A DNA stretch of 64,000 bases from UBA2402 sp044371005 (GCA_044371005.1 JBILUL010000004.1:16032-80031), one strand, 5' to 3'; positions 44,441 through 53,666 are shown, counted from the stretch's first letter. Numbers and translations: made by a program. The notes: generated by a model from the sequence alone, not told the origin.

Positions 44441-44955
44441 GGCTTGCTGCTTCCTCCGGCAGGAACGGAATCGGATGCCAGCACTTCGATGTCATGGACG
44501 TAGGCCACGCGGTCCGCCGCGGCGGGGCTTTCGATGTGGAGCGTGTAGTACCCCGGCCGCGATGCAGGAACTTGGGCCGTGGCCTGTCCCTGAGTGTCGG
44601 TGACGAGTTCGAGAGTGGTGCGATCGGTGGGGTGACCGCTGTGGAAGAGCTGAATGGTCAGCTTGGTTGCCTCGACTGGCTGATCGGACGCGGCTGTCAG
44701 AGAGATTCGCAGCGTACCCAACGCGGCATCGCGTGCCGGCCGATCGATCTGCGCGAAGCAGTTCCAGCCCAAGGCGTTGCTCTGGGCCATCTCGCGGCGA
44801 TGGTCATCCCAGCGCAAGGCGCGTTCGTCATATGACGGGGAGATCGAGGCTCCTCCGCCTTTGTGTGCGGCGACCATGGTGACCGCGACGATGACGACAT
44901 TCACCGCGAGCATTCCGATGATCATGGCGGGCCAGATGACGGCCTTCACGTTCAT
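44437..44955 (-). CDS. fixH: FixH/CcoH-like cbb3 oxidase assembly protein
   Basis: A 172-residue protein with one N-terminal membrane helix (VIWPAMIIGMLAVNVVIVAVTMV) and a periplasmic beta-domain typical of FixH (YDERALRWDDHRREMAQSNALGWN, then a beta-sandwich LRISLTAASDQPVEATKLTIQLFHSGHPTD). FixH/CcoH stabilises assembling cbb3 subunits. Four-base overlaps on both sides place it in the ccoGHIS transcript. Confidence 0.85.
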   Translation of the reverse strand: MNVKAVIWPAMIIGMLAVNVVIVAVTMVAAHKGGGASISPSYDERALRWDDHRREMAQSNALGWNCFAQIDRPARDAALGTLRISLTAASDQPVEATKLTIQLFHSGHPTDRTTLELVTDTQGQATAQVPASRPGYYTLHIESPAAADRVAYVHDIEVLASDSVPAGGSSKP

Positions 44956-46514
44956 TTGGAGTGTTCCTTTTCCGGCTTGGAGGCATCGTCCTTGTCGTGG
45001 TCGGGGGCTTTGTCGCCGGATTCTTCGTGGTGTCCGCTCTCTTCGTGCTTGTCGAATCGCTGCATGGGCCCCTGAAGGTTGTACATGCGTTCGGCGACGG
45101 TCTTGCCCGAATCGTCAACCACGCTGATCGTGATTGGCATGGAGCCGTTGACGAAGGAGGCGATGTCGGCTTCGACCACGGTGTTGATGAGACGGGCTTC
45201 GCCGCTGGTGAGGACGAAGTTCGCGGTTTCGGCGGGGAACAGCAGATGGCCTGCAGTGCCTTCGCGGCGTGGCGAGGCGACCAGGTGGTAGCTGCCCTGG
45301 GTCTCGCGGCGGTTGATGACCTTGATGCTGACGGCGTTGGTGATGACGCCGCTGGGGAGCTGCGAGAAGGGGGCGCCGCGGCCGCGTGCAACGGAAACGC
45401 TCAGTGGGCCGCGGAACGCCAGGACGCTGATGCCAAGGGTGAGCAGAATCGTGACGATGGTGGGATAGACGATGAGGCGAGGGCGGAGCTTGAAGGCACC
45501 CTTGGCAACATCGCCGGCCAGTTCGGCCTGCGAGGCGTAGCGGATCAGGCCGGTGGCGCGTCCGAGCTTGGTCATCACCGAGTCGCACGCATCGATGCAC
45601 TGGGTGCAGTGCAGGCACTCCATCTGGAGTCCGTTGCGGATGTCGATGCCGGTGGGGCAGGTGACGACGCACCAGTTGCAGTCGACGCAATCGCCGCGGC
45701 GGGTATCCTGGATGACATTGAGGGCGACATCGCCAACGGGCTTTCCCTTGCCGCGTGGCTCGCCCCGGTTCCTGTCATACGCGACGATCCAGGAGAATCG
45801 GTCGAGCAGCACGGACTGGAAGCGGCCGTAGGGGCAGGCCACCATGCAGATCTGTTCGCGGAAGAAGGCAAAGTCGATCATCATCGCGATGACGACAAAG
45901 AGCATGATGAAGAAGGGCGTCGGGTGTTCAAACGGGGACTGGGTGACCCAGACGCGCAGCTTGTCGACTCCGACGAAGTAGGCAAGGAAGGTGTGCGAGA
46001 GGAAGCAGGAGATGAGCAGGTACGTGACGTACTTGAGGAGCTTCGCGATCGGGGAGCCGACGAAGGAGCCTTTGTTGGCTCGGCCGGGAGTGCCTTCAAA
46101 GAACCGCTGGATCGGGCGGTAGACGAACTCCATGTAGACGGTCTGGGGGCATGCCCATCCGCACCAGACGCGGCCGAAGATCGCCGTGATGAAGAAGATC
46201 GAGAGGAAGGTGCAGACCAGGAAGAGGGCCAGCAGCAGTGTGTCGTTGGGGAGCAGGGTCAGCCCGAAGAAGGTGAATCGGCGGGTGACCAGATCGAGCA
46301 GGATGGCCGGCTTGTCATTGATCGTGACATGCGGCAGCATCGTGAAGAGTGCGATGAGGCCGATGGCGGTGGCGCGGCGGCGGGTCAGGAACTTGCCCGA
46401 GCTTGGCCGTGGATTGATCCAGTGGCGGCTGCCGTCTTCGTTGAGAGTCGGAAGAACCATCCCGGTGGTGAAGTCGAGGGGGTTCGCGGCGGGCTTGTCC
46501 TGGGGAGCAGCCAT
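44952..46514 (-). CDS. ccoG: Cytochrome oxidase accessory ferredoxin CcoG (FixG/RdxA)
   Basis: A 520-residue polytopic protein with five or so membrane helices, the WCGWACPQTVYMEFVYRPIQR motif and two 4Fe-4S clusters of the ferredoxin type (CVDCNWCVVTCPTG and CLHCTQCIDACD). The C-terminal third is a periplasmic Ig-like domain, then a Lys/Asp/Glu tail. CcoG reduces Cu(II) for cbb3 assembly. The ATG at 46514 is chosen; a GTG at 46544 adds ten residues and is equally without a ribosome binding site. The 161-bp gap to ccoP contains two short hairpins and no clear FNR box. Confidence 0.92.
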   Translation of the reverse strand: MAAPQDKPAANPLDFTTGMVLPTLNEDGSRHWINPRPSSGKFLTRRRATAIGLIALFTMLPHVTINDKPAILLDLVTRRFTFFGLTLLPNDTLLLALFLVCTFLSIFFITAIFGRVWCGWACPQTVYMEFVYRPIQRFFEGTPGRANKGSFVGSPIAKLLKYVTYLLISCFLSHTFLAYFVGVDKLRVWVTQSPFEHPTPFFIMLFVVIAMMIDFAFFREQICMVACPYGRFQSVLLDRFSWIVAYDRNRGEPRGKGKPVGDVALNVIQDTRRGDCVDCNWCVVTCPTGIDIRNGLQMECLHCTQCIDACDSVMTKLGRATGLIRYASQAELAGDVAKGAFKLRPRLIVYPTIVTILLTLGISVLAFRGPLSVSVARGRGAPFSQLPSGVITNAVSIKVINRRETQGSYHLVASPRREGTAGHLLFPAETANFVLTSGEARLINTVVEADIASFVNGSMPITISVVDDSGKTVAERMYNLQGPMQRFDKHEESGHHEESGDKAPDHDKDDASKPEKEHSK

Positions 46515-46640
46515 ATGGGCTTTCGGGTGGTTGGTGAACAGCACGGTCGTGCCGCGAATTCAAACATATGCCGCGGCGTGATCCTTCATGAACGTGCCCG
46601 ACCGATCGTCATCCACATCGGAGCGGATGCCGGCAGTCAG

Positions 46641-46679
46641 GCCCCGCAAGGGGCATCGGGGTCTCTGACGCGGTGTCAG
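46641..46679 (-). repeat. Two short hairpins between ccoP and ccoG
   Basis: GCCCC/GGGGC with a GCAA loop (46641-46654) and CTGAC/GTCAG with a 5-base loop (46665-46679) lie just after the ccoP stop. There is no T run, so they could be a processing or stability site rather than a terminator. Confidence 0.35.
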
Positions 46680-47257
46680 TTGGTTCCGGCGGTGGGCCAG
46701 GGCGCGATGATCTCGCCTTCCTGCCCGCGGCCGGGTTTGTTGGTTCCACGCATGGTGGCGATGTAGGCGGACAGAAGGATTCGCTCGTTCTCGTTGAAGG
46801 TCGTGCGCCATGCGGGCATCGCACCGTTGGCGGCGCCGCTGGTGATGACCGTGTAGATGTCAGTCATCTTCTTGAGGTTCTTGTAGTGGTTGTCGGTGAG
46901 ATTGACACCGTTGATGCCGCCGCCTTCCTTGCCGTGACACTGGGCGCACGTGGATTCGAACATGCCCTGTGCGATGGACATCATGTCGCCCATTCCCTGC
47001 AGCTTGAGCAAGGTGGCATCGTCGTTCTTGAGATCGCCGAGCTTGCCGAAGACTCGCTTGTACTCAGCGACCTGATGCTTGGCGAGGATGTCGTGCTCGG
47101 AGGAGGCGAGCGGGCTGAACTGGTAGAACATGAAGTAGAACCAGGAGAAGACGACGGTGGCGAGGAAGATGAAGTGCCACCAACCCGGGGTCGGGTTGTC
47201 GTATTCGCGGATTCCGTCAAACTCGTGATCGGTCATCGGGTTGGTGATCTGGCTCAT
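46676..47257 (-). CDS. ccoP: cbb3 oxidase diheme-subunit homologue CcoP with a single haem site
   Basis: A 193-residue membrane-anchored cytochrome c. The N-terminus (DGIREYDNPTPGWWHFIF) is the FixP_N anchor of CcoP. Only one haem motif, CAQCH (Cys104, Cys107, His108), is present, with Met in GAMPAW as the likely distal ligand. Usual CcoP has two haem domains and about 290 residues, so one domain is absent. The ATG overlaps the ccoQ stop by 4 bp. Confidence 0.88.
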   Translation of the reverse strand: MSQITNPMTDHEFDGIREYDNPTPGWWHFIFLATVVFSWFYFMFYQFSPLASSEHDILAKHQVAEYKRVFGKLGDLKNDDATLLKLQGMGDMMSIAQGMFESTCAQCHGKEGGGINGVNLTDNHYKNLKKMTDIYTVITSGAANGAMPAWRTTFNENERILLSAYIATMRGTNKPGRGQEGEIIAPWPTAGTN

Positions 47258-47475
47258 GAGAGCGTCTCCTGCAACCGGGTGGTCGTTGATTCGTGAACTT
47301 CGCCGCGGAGTGGGGCCTCATCCAGAGGCATTCCGCCGGCGCCTTCGTACTGCTCCCGGGTGCCCTTGGTGAAGAGGCGGACCGAGACTGCGACGAAGAC
47401 ACCGATGAAGATGAGCAGTGCTGCCTGCGGGTAGGTCGAGATATTGAGCGAGCCGATGATGTCACTGAAACGCAT
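47254..47475 (-). CDS. ccoQ: CcoQ-like cbb3 oxidase small subunit
   Basis: A 73-residue single-span protein: ALLIFIGVFVAVSVRLFT is the membrane helix, followed by a charged cytoplasmic tail. Position and size match CcoQ, which stabilises the complex. It sits between ccoNO (14 bp away) and ccoP (4-bp overlap). Confidence 0.8.
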   Translation of the reverse strand: MRFSDIIGSLNISTYPQAALLIFIGVFVAVSVRLFTKGTREQYEGAGGMPLDEAPLRGEVHESTTTRLQETLS

Positions 47476-47489
47476 GGCGACTCCTTTGT

Positions 47490-49943
47490 TCAGCGGCTCG
47501 ACGCGGGTTGCTTGGGGGCTTCGGCGGTGGGGGCCGCAGCCGCGGAAGGCTCCGCCGCGGGTGCGGCGGGGACCACCTTGCTGATATCGGTTCCCAGACG
47601 CTGCAGATACGCCACGAGTGCGAGAACCTGCTTGTTCTCGACGCGGTAGGCCTCGCGCTCCTGAGCGGAGAGGCCGGTTCCTTTGCCATCTCCCGGGAAG
47701 TAGAACTCGATGCCGCCCTGCTTGATCAGGTCCTGCGCGATGGTCTTGGCCTGAGCCCTGGCCAGTTCGCCGGCATTCTTGTTCTTCACGATCTCGCCGT
47801 AGGGAACGCCCAGCATCGCCATGCCGTCAACGCGACTCTGGATCGCGTCGAAATCAAGATCGCGGCGGGCCAGGTGCGAGTATCCGGGCATGATCGACTG
47901 CGCGATCAACGCGCGGGGGTCGATCAGGTGGCGAACATGCCAGTCATGGCTCTGGCGACCGCCTTCGCGGGCCAGGTCAGGACCGATGCGGCGGCTGCCC
48001 CACTGGAAGGGGTGGTCGTAGACGAACTCGCCGGCCTTGCTGTATTCGCCATAACGCTTGGTCTCGGCCCACATCGGGCGGATCATCTGCGAGTGGCAGT
48101 TGTAGCAGCCTTCAGCGATGTAGATCTCGCGGCCAGCCAGTTCCAGAGGCGTGTAGGGCGTGACGCTCGCGATGGTCGGCACGTTGCTGCGGATGAGGAA
48201 CGTGGGGATGATCTCAAAGAGCGAAGCGATGATGACCGCAAGGGTCGTCATGATGGTGAACTTGAGGGGCTTGCGTTCCCAGATGCGGTGGAACCAGCCC
48301 TGAATGATCTTCGATTCGACGTTGCGGCCCCACTCGATGTTGCTGGTGAGGGTCGAGGCGGGGACGGGAGCATCGACGTAGCCGCGTTCGAGGGCCGGCG
48401 CTGCGTGCTCGGGTTCCTCGTAGACGGCCGGGCGGGCGGCCCAGGTCATGACGACGTTGATGAAGCACATGATCATGCCGACCAGGAAGAGGGTGCCGCC
48501 CAGGAGACGGAACCAGTACATGGGCATGAGCGAGACGAGCGTATCGACGAAGCTGGGGAACTGGAGGCGACCGGTTTCATCGAATGCACGCCACATCAGG
48601 CCCTGCGTGATGCCCGCGGCGTAGATCGGCAGGACATAGAGCACGATGCCGATGGTGCCCAGCCAGAAGTGCGCCGAAACCCACTTCTGGTTCCAGACGC
48701 CCTTGGTCTGGAACAGACGAGGCGCCAGCCAGTAGATCATGCCGAAGGTCATGAAGCCGTTCCAGCCCAAAGCGCCGCTGTGCACGTGCGCGATGGTCCA
48801 GTCGGTGTAGTGCGAGAGAGCGTTGACGCTCTTGATCGAGAGCATCGGGCCCTCGAAGGTCGACATGCCGTAGAAGGTGATGCCGACGACGAAGAACTTG
48901 AGAATCGGATCCGCGGCGACCTTGTTCCACGCACCACGGAGCGTGAGCAGGCCGTTGATCATGCCGCCCCAGCTGGGCATCCAGAGCATGAGCGAGAAGA
49001 GCATGCCCAGTGAGCTGGCCCAGCCCGGCAGCGCGGTGTAGTGAAGGTGGTGGGGGCCTGCCCAGATGTAGATGAAGACCAGGGACCAGAAGTGCACGAT
49101 GCTCAGGCGATAGGAATAGACCGGACGTTCCGCGGCCTTGGGCAGGAAGTAGTACATCAGGCCCAGGAAGGGCGTCGTGAGGAAGAATGCCACGGCGTTG
49201 TGGCCGTACCACCACTGCATGAAGGCATCCTGCACGCCTGCGTAGACCGAGTAGCTCTTGAAGGCGCTGACCGGCACGGCGAGGCTGTTGAAGATGTGCA
49301 GCACCGAAACCGTGACGATGGTTGCGATGTAGAACCAGAGCGCGACGTACATGTGCCGCTCGCGACGCTTGGCGAGTGTGCCGAAGAAGTTGACGCCGAA
49401 GAAGCCGGCCCAGACGACCGCGATGGCGATGTCGATGGGCCACTCGAGTTCGGCGTATTCCTTGCCGGAGGTGATGCCCAGGGGCAGAGTGAGTGCCGCG
49501 GAGACGATGATCGCCTGCCAGCCCCAGAAGTGGAGGTTGGAGAGCAGATCACTGAACATGCGGGCTTTGCACAGCCGCTGCGTCGAGTAGTAGATCGCGG
49601 CGAACAAAGCGTTGCCCGCAAAAGCAAAGATCGCTGCATTGGTATGCAGCGGGCGGAGGCGGCCAAAGCTCAGAAAGTCGGTGTTGGCGAGAAAGTCGAG
49701 GAAGGCCAGCGGCTTCGAGCCGTTGTACTCCCAGGTGGCCGCAATGGGCGCAACGAGCTCCAGGGCCACAATCACGCCCACCAGCATCGCCACCACACCC
49801 CACAACGCCGTCGCGAGCACGAATTTTCGCACCACGGCATCGTTGTACTTGAAGTACTCGAGCGGCTGGCCGGCCGACGCATGGCCGCCGCCGCTGGGAC
49901 TGTGACCGCCAACCACCGATGTATGTTCGGATTCTGTCTGCAT
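47490..49943 (-). CDS. ccoNO: cbb3-type cytochrome c oxidase fused subunits I and II (CcoN-CcoO)
   Basis: An 817-residue fusion of the catalytic subunit and the monohaem cytochrome subunit. Residues about 25-500 hold twelve helices with the binuclear-centre region WYGHNAVAFFLTTPFLG and WTIAHVHSGALGWNGF. A linker leads to a CcoO domain anchored by one helix, with haem motif CYNCHSQMIRP and the ligand-bearing region VDGMAMLGVPYG. The C-terminus is Ala/Pro-rich. It reduces oxygen to water at low oxygen tension and pumps protons. It is divergent from the Rrf2 regulator. Confidence 0.93.
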   Translation of the reverse strand: MQTESEHTSVVGGHSPSGGGHASAGQPLEYFKYNDAVVRKFVLATALWGVVAMLVGVIVALELVAPIAATWEYNGSKPLAFLDFLANTDFLSFGRLRPLHTNAAIFAFAGNALFAAIYYSTQRLCKARMFSDLLSNLHFWGWQAIIVSAALTLPLGITSGKEYAELEWPIDIAIAVVWAGFFGVNFFGTLAKRRERHMYVALWFYIATIVTVSVLHIFNSLAVPVSAFKSYSVYAGVQDAFMQWWYGHNAVAFFLTTPFLGLMYYFLPKAAERPVYSYRLSIVHFWSLVFIYIWAGPHHLHYTALPGWASSLGMLFSLMLWMPSWGGMINGLLTLRGAWNKVAADPILKFFVVGITFYGMSTFEGPMLSIKSVNALSHYTDWTIAHVHSGALGWNGFMTFGMIYWLAPRLFQTKGVWNQKWVSAHFWLGTIGIVLYVLPIYAAGITQGLMWRAFDETGRLQFPSFVDTLVSLMPMYWFRLLGGTLFLVGMIMCFINVVMTWAARPAVYEEPEHAAPALERGYVDAPVPASTLTSNIEWGRNVESKIIQGWFHRIWERKPLKFTIMTTLAVIIASLFEIIPTFLIRSNVPTIASVTPYTPLELAGREIYIAEGCYNCHSQMIRPMWAETKRYGEYSKAGEFVYDHPFQWGSRRIGPDLAREGGRQSHDWHVRHLIDPRALIAQSIMPGYSHLARRDLDFDAIQSRVDGMAMLGVPYGEIVKNKNAGELARAQAKTIAQDLIKQGGIEFYFPGDGKGTGLSAQEREAYRVENKQVLALVAYLQRLGTDISKVVPAAPAAEPSAAAAPTAEAPKQPASSR

Positions 49944-49976
49944 TACAAAATCTCCAAGGTCATAGATGACAAGAGG

Positions 49977-50005
49977 AGCATAAGGTCATATGATCCGTAG
50001 GTCAA
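49977..50005 (-). promoter_or_regulatory. Candidate promoter of the ccoNOQP operon with an internal palindrome
   Basis: On the minus strand TTGACC (50000-50005) and TATGCT (49977-49982) are exactly 17 bases apart. The spacer contains a palindromic TCATATGA core inside GGTCATATGATCC. The -10 box ends 34 bp before the ccoNO ATG. A regulator bound to the palindrome would block RNA polymerase. Confidence 0.55.
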
Positions 50006-50139
50006 GAAGTCTGAATCGGCGTAGTGCAAAATATCGTGCAGGAATCTGTCGTAGTTGAGAATGCGAATCATGGAAATACCGACCGTGTATTCGTTTACTT
50101 AGAGGGTGTAGACTGGGGGTTGGTTCCGGAGTGATTGCG

Positions 50140-50625
50140 ATGTTGAGCCAAGGAGTCGGATACGCGGTTCAGGCACTGGGGCAGATTGCCGCGGCGGGTG
50201 GCAAGCCTGTACTCGTGAAGGAGATCGCTGAAGCCGCTGCCATTCCTGGCCCGTATCTGGCCAAGATCGTGCATGCGCTTGCCAAACGTGGCCTGCTCAT
50301 CACCCAAAGAGGTGTCGGTGGGGGCGTGACGCTGGCTCGTCCCGCGACCTCGATCTCGCTCTTTGATCTGTGCGAAGCGATGGATGATCCCGTAATTCAG
50401 CCCCGCTGCATGCTCGGCACTGCCGTCTGCAGCGATGATCGCGCATGCCCCGCGCACAAGTTCTGGACGAACAACCGCTCCAAGGTGCTCGACTTCCTGA
50501 AGAACACGCTGGTGGCTGATGTCGCCGCGTTCGAGACCCGCCGTCGCTGGCGGATCGCAGGGCACGGTGCACCGGACGCGGCGGACGGCGTTGTTCAGCT
50601 CCCGATCTTGCCTGGCGGAATGTGA
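50140..50625 (+). CDS. Rrf2-family transcriptional regulator
   Basis: A 161-residue winged-helix regulator. The N-terminus (GYAVQALGQIAAAGGKPVLVKEIAEAAAIPGPYLAKIVHALAKRGLLITQRG) is the Rrf2 signature. Cys90, Cys97 and Cys103 (spacing C-X6-C-X5-C) form a candidate iron-sulfur site, close to but not identical with IscR or NsrR spacing. It is divergent from ccoNO, so it likely controls the oxidase genes in response to oxygen, NO or cluster status. The ATG at 50140 is preferred because GGAG lies 8 nt upstream and overlaps the alternative GTG at 50131. Confidence 0.88.
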   Translation: MLSQGVGYAVQALGQIAAAGGKPVLVKEIAEAAAIPGPYLAKIVHALAKRGLLITQRGVGGGVTLARPATSISLFDLCEAMDDPVIQPRCMLGTAVCSDDRACPAHKFWTNNRSKVLDFLKNTLVADVAAFETRRRWRIAGHGAPDAADGVVQLPILPGGM

Positions 50626-50868
50626 CCCAATTCAACAGACAGCCGTTCGGTGCGAATGGCCCCAACCGGCTCCAGCAGCCCTACCGGGATGTCGGGGCAG
50701 GTTTTCCCTTTGGACCCGGGCGTGTGGCGCTGGGAGGGAATAGTCGAATCCGGGCTGGACATTTGGCGTTTGCAGTCGAACCCTTCACTCTTGGCTCCGG
50801 TGCCGGCGGCATGCACGCGTTCGCGATGTGAGCCGGTACTCGGGCAGGCTTGAGTTCCCAGAGTGACG

Positions 50869-51948
50869 ATGGCAGAAGATTCACCAACTCCGCAAGAAAC
50901 CCCCGGATCGCCCGACGCTGTCGTGCCTGCAACTCCGTCTCCGATGCCGACAGGTGCCCCCATGGCGCCCGGCGCGGATGGCTCGACTTTTCGTCGCATG
51001 CCTCCGACCAAGCCGCCGCTGCTGCGGCCTCGCAAGGTCCGTGGCGGTGTGAAGATCCCCACGGGGGATGTCGCGGCACCGACGGCGTGGGTGGCGCAGC
51101 GCTGGCTGAGGTTGATGGAGCAAGCCGCGGAAGGGCCGCGGCTTGTCGAGGCGCTGGATGATTACGCCCGCGCGGGCCAGACCAAGCGGATCAACTTCCT
51201 CCCCGGCAAGGTCGATGCGTCCATTCAGGGCCGATCGGAGCGTCCGTACACGACGCAGATTGCCTTTGAGACCTTCACGCATGAGATGTGGGACAAGATC
51301 GTGGAGGCGATGGCGGAGGGGTCGTTGTACGCCGCGAAGTTGCTGGCCAACGAGCTTCCGCCCAATATTGAAGATGTCTTTGCGCCCCTTGGCATCAAAC
51401 TCTTTCCGGTGGAGCCTGGCGAGATCCGTCATGCGTGCACCTGCCTTGAGTGGCGCAATGAAAATGGCGGCAACCCTTCGGTGCTCGCCGCGGGGCGCTG
51501 GTGCAAGCATGTCTGCTGTGCAAGCTATCTGCTTGCTCAGAAGCTCGCGTCCGAGCCGTTCATGGTCTTCCTGATGCGGGGACTTGAGGGACAGGAACTG
51601 CTGGAACGGCTGCGGCAGCGGCGGGTTGTTGCTGGCGCCGGACTCGGTCTGACTTCGATCTACGCTCAGCGTGTCCCGGGCGTCGCTGATCTGCCCAGTT
51701 CCTCCCTCGAAGACGCGATCCCTCAGTTCTGGGACGCTGGCCCATCGATGCTGGAGTTGGATATCGCGCTGACGGCTCCGCCGGTGAGCCATCCGCTGCT
51801 CCGACGCCTTGGTCAGAGCCCATTCACTGCGGCTCAGTTTCCGCTGGTGGGTCTTCTGGCCAGCTGCTACGACACCATCAGCGAGGAAGTGCGCGTGCGC
51901 GGGGCCATGGCTCAACCTGCGATGGACGAGCCTGAGGCTCAGGAATAG
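50869..51948 (+). CDS. Stand-alone SWIM zinc-finger protein
   Basis: A 359-residue soluble protein. A Pro-rich N-terminus (about 60 residues) is followed by a helical region and a SWIM motif: Cys190, Cys192 (ACTCLEW), then Cys212 and His214 (WCKHVCC), spaced CxC-X19-CxH. SWIM domains bind DNA or proteins and are usually attached to SNF2 helicases or transposases, which are absent here. The C-terminal half has no recognised domain. The ATG at 50869 is preferred over a GTG six bases upstream. The role is unknown. Confidence 0.8.
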   Translation: MAEDSPTPQETPGSPDAVVPATPSPMPTGAPMAPGADGSTFRRMPPTKPPLLRPRKVRGGVKIPTGDVAAPTAWVAQRWLRLMEQAAEGPRLVEALDDYARAGQTKRINFLPGKVDASIQGRSERPYTTQIAFETFTHEMWDKIVEAMAEGSLYAAKLLANELPPNIEDVFAPLGIKLFPVEPGEIRHACTCLEWRNENGGNPSVLAAGRWCKHVCCASYLLAQKLASEPFMVFLMRGLEGQELLERLRQRRVVAGAGLGLTSIYAQRVPGVADLPSSSLEDAIPQFWDAGPSMLELDIALTAPPVSHPLLRRLGQSPFTAAQFPLVGLLASCYDTISEEVRVRGAMAQPAMDEPEAQE

Positions 51949-52246
51949 GCCGATCGTGAGCGGGGGCCTATGGGGTGCGAGGCCTTCTCGTTCCTGCAGG
52001 CATTGAGGCGCTCTCTGTGGGAAAACCGGGCGGGATAAGGAACCTGGTCGGGATCGCGTGCGAAGCTTTTCAGTGCTGCCCGCGGGGATCTGATCGGGGT
52101 GGCATTTTCCGGCACGAGGGCGTCACTCTCGGGCACGTGGCGTGGGTTACGCTTGTGCATGTCGGGACCTTCAGTTCCTGACCGCTGTCGGTGTGTTGGC
52201 GTGTTGTTGCGACGGATCGTTTCCACTCACAAGAGACTATTGGCCC
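51949..52246 (+). other. 298-bp gap before the PilT-like gene
   Basis: No gene is visible. The frame of the next gene stays open back to 52142, but the extra residues are Cys-rich and lack family similarity. I could not place a convincing promoter; one is expected here. Confidence 0.4.
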
Positions 52247-53404
52247 ATGAGCGTTGAATCAGAACCCGTATCAAGTGCGCGTGACGTCGGCCACATTTCG
52301 ATGGGCAAGAAGCGCAAGAGCGATCCGCATGCGACCCGGTGGGGCAAGTTCCTCCAGGCCGCGATCAAGCTGAATGCCTCGGACCTCATCATGAAGTCCG
52401 ATCAGGTGCCCAAGCTGCGTCTTCGCGGTGCGCTCAAGCCGCTGGACTGCGAGGCGGTGACGACCGAGGAGTTCTGGCAGATCGCGCAGGCGATTCTGAC
52501 CGATGAGCAGGTCGAGGACCTCCACAAGTTCGGTTCGGTTGACTTCGCGTATGACTACGACGACAACAACCGTTTCCGCGTGAACCTGTTCCAGGCCCGC
52601 GGCCGCCTTTCGGTGGCGGGCCGTCTGATCACCAGCAACATCCGGCGGTTCGAGGATCTGTACCTGCCGCCGATCATGTCGGACATCGCGATGCAGCCTC
52701 AGGGCATCGTGCTGCTGTGCGGCGTGACGGGATCGGGCAAGTCGACGACGATCGCCGCGATGCTCGATTATGTGAACGAGCGCAAGCCCGTGCACATCGT
52801 GACCATCGAAGATCCCATCGAATACATCTTCATGGACAAGAAGGCGACGATCAACCAGCGCGAGATCGGCATCGATTGCCTCGATTTCAAGATTGCACTG
52901 CGAGCTCTGGTGCGAGAGAATCCCGACGTCGTGCTCGTGGGTGAAATGCGAGACAACGAAACCTTCGAAGCGGCGCTGCACGCGGCCGAAACGGGCCACC
53001 TGGTGTACGGAACGATCCATGCGTCGAGCACGACGCAGTGCTTCAGCCGCATCTACGGCCTCTTCGAGCAGGAGGAAGTCGAGCAGGTCCGCAAGATTCT
53101 GGGTTACCAGATGCGCGCGTTCGTGTATCAGAAGCTCCTGCCCACGCTTCGTCCAGAGATCGCCCGCGTCCCCGGGCTTGAGATCCTGATGAACAACAGC
53201 GTCGTGCGCAAGTACATTCTCGAGGCCCGTGAAGGTGAACTTCGCGAGTACCTCAAGAGCATCGAAGCCCGTCAGACCGGCATGGTGGACTTCAACGAGA
53301 GCCTCGTGCGTCTGGTCGAAACGGAGTATGTCTCGCTGCGAGTCGCGGAAGAGGCCTCGCCCAACATCGACGAGTTCCGCATGCGTCTCAAGAAGCTGGG
53401 CTGA
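52247..53404 (+). CDS. PilT/PilU-like retraction ATPase
   Basis: A 385-residue hexameric ATPase of the PilT branch. The N-terminal domain begins KLNASDLIMKSDQVPKLRLRG, as in PilT. Walker A is GVTGSGKST (Lys165), the Asp box is VTIEDPIEY, Walker B is NPDVVLVGEMRDNET and the His box is GHLVYGTIHASSTTQ. The family's AIRNLIREGK-type C-terminal motif is not evident. It may power pilus retraction or another motor. It is about 11 kb from the main pilus operon and next to the degenerate GspE-like gene. The ATG at 52247 is chosen from the start of family similarity. Confidence 0.9.
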   Translation: MSVESEPVSSARDVGHISMGKKRKSDPHATRWGKFLQAAIKLNASDLIMKSDQVPKLRLRGALKPLDCEAVTTEEFWQIAQAILTDEQVEDLHKFGSVDFAYDYDDNNRFRVNLFQARGRLSVAGRLITSNIRRFEDLYLPPIMSDIAMQPQGIVLLCGVTGSGKSTTIAAMLDYVNERKPVHIVTIEDPIEYIFMDKKATINQREIGIDCLDFKIALRALVRENPDVVLVGEMRDNETFEAALHAAETGHLVYGTIHASSTTQCFSRIYGLFEQEEVEQVRKILGYQMRAFVYQKLLPTLRPEIARVPGLEILMNNSVVRKYILEAREGELREYLKSIEARQTGMVDFNESLVRLVETEYVSLRVAEEASPNIDEFRMRLKKLG

Positions 53405-53448
53405 TCGGTCTTCGGCCTGGGCGGGCTCGTCCCTCCAGGGCTGTTGCT

Positions 53449-53490
53449 GGCCACGCCGGGGGGCGGGGCGTGGCCGACCGGTGGCGGTCG
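53449..53490 (+). repeat. Paired hairpins after the PilT-like gene
   Basis: A perfect 9-bp stem GGCCACGCC/GGCGTGGCC (53449-53475) with a 9-base G-rich loop is followed by CGACC/GGTCG (53475-53490). No T run follows. It may mark the transcript end or stabilise the message. Confidence 0.45.
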
Positions 53491-53666
53491 GCTCACGGTA
53501 ATTCCTTGGGGCGATTCCGCCCGGGGTCCCAGTGCCCTTCTACCCTCTGGACCCGGACCTGGCGGCTGGGCGTCGCGATCCAGCGACCCCCGTTCTCCCG
53601 GACCGGTAGTTTGATGTTCGGTCATTCGACCGGCATGTGTGGTATTCCCGACCAGGTGTCCCGTTG

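Noticed and set aside
46515..46675. Search for an FNR-type box (TTGAT-N4-ATCAA) before ccoG, and likewise before ccoNO.
   Set aside because: No sequence with an acceptable match was found in either upstream region.
44961..46766. A 601-codon plus-strand frame opposite ccoG.
   Set aside because: The product is Glu/Asp/Gly-rich with no recognisable fold, and ccoG on the other strand has all of its iron-sulfur motifs.
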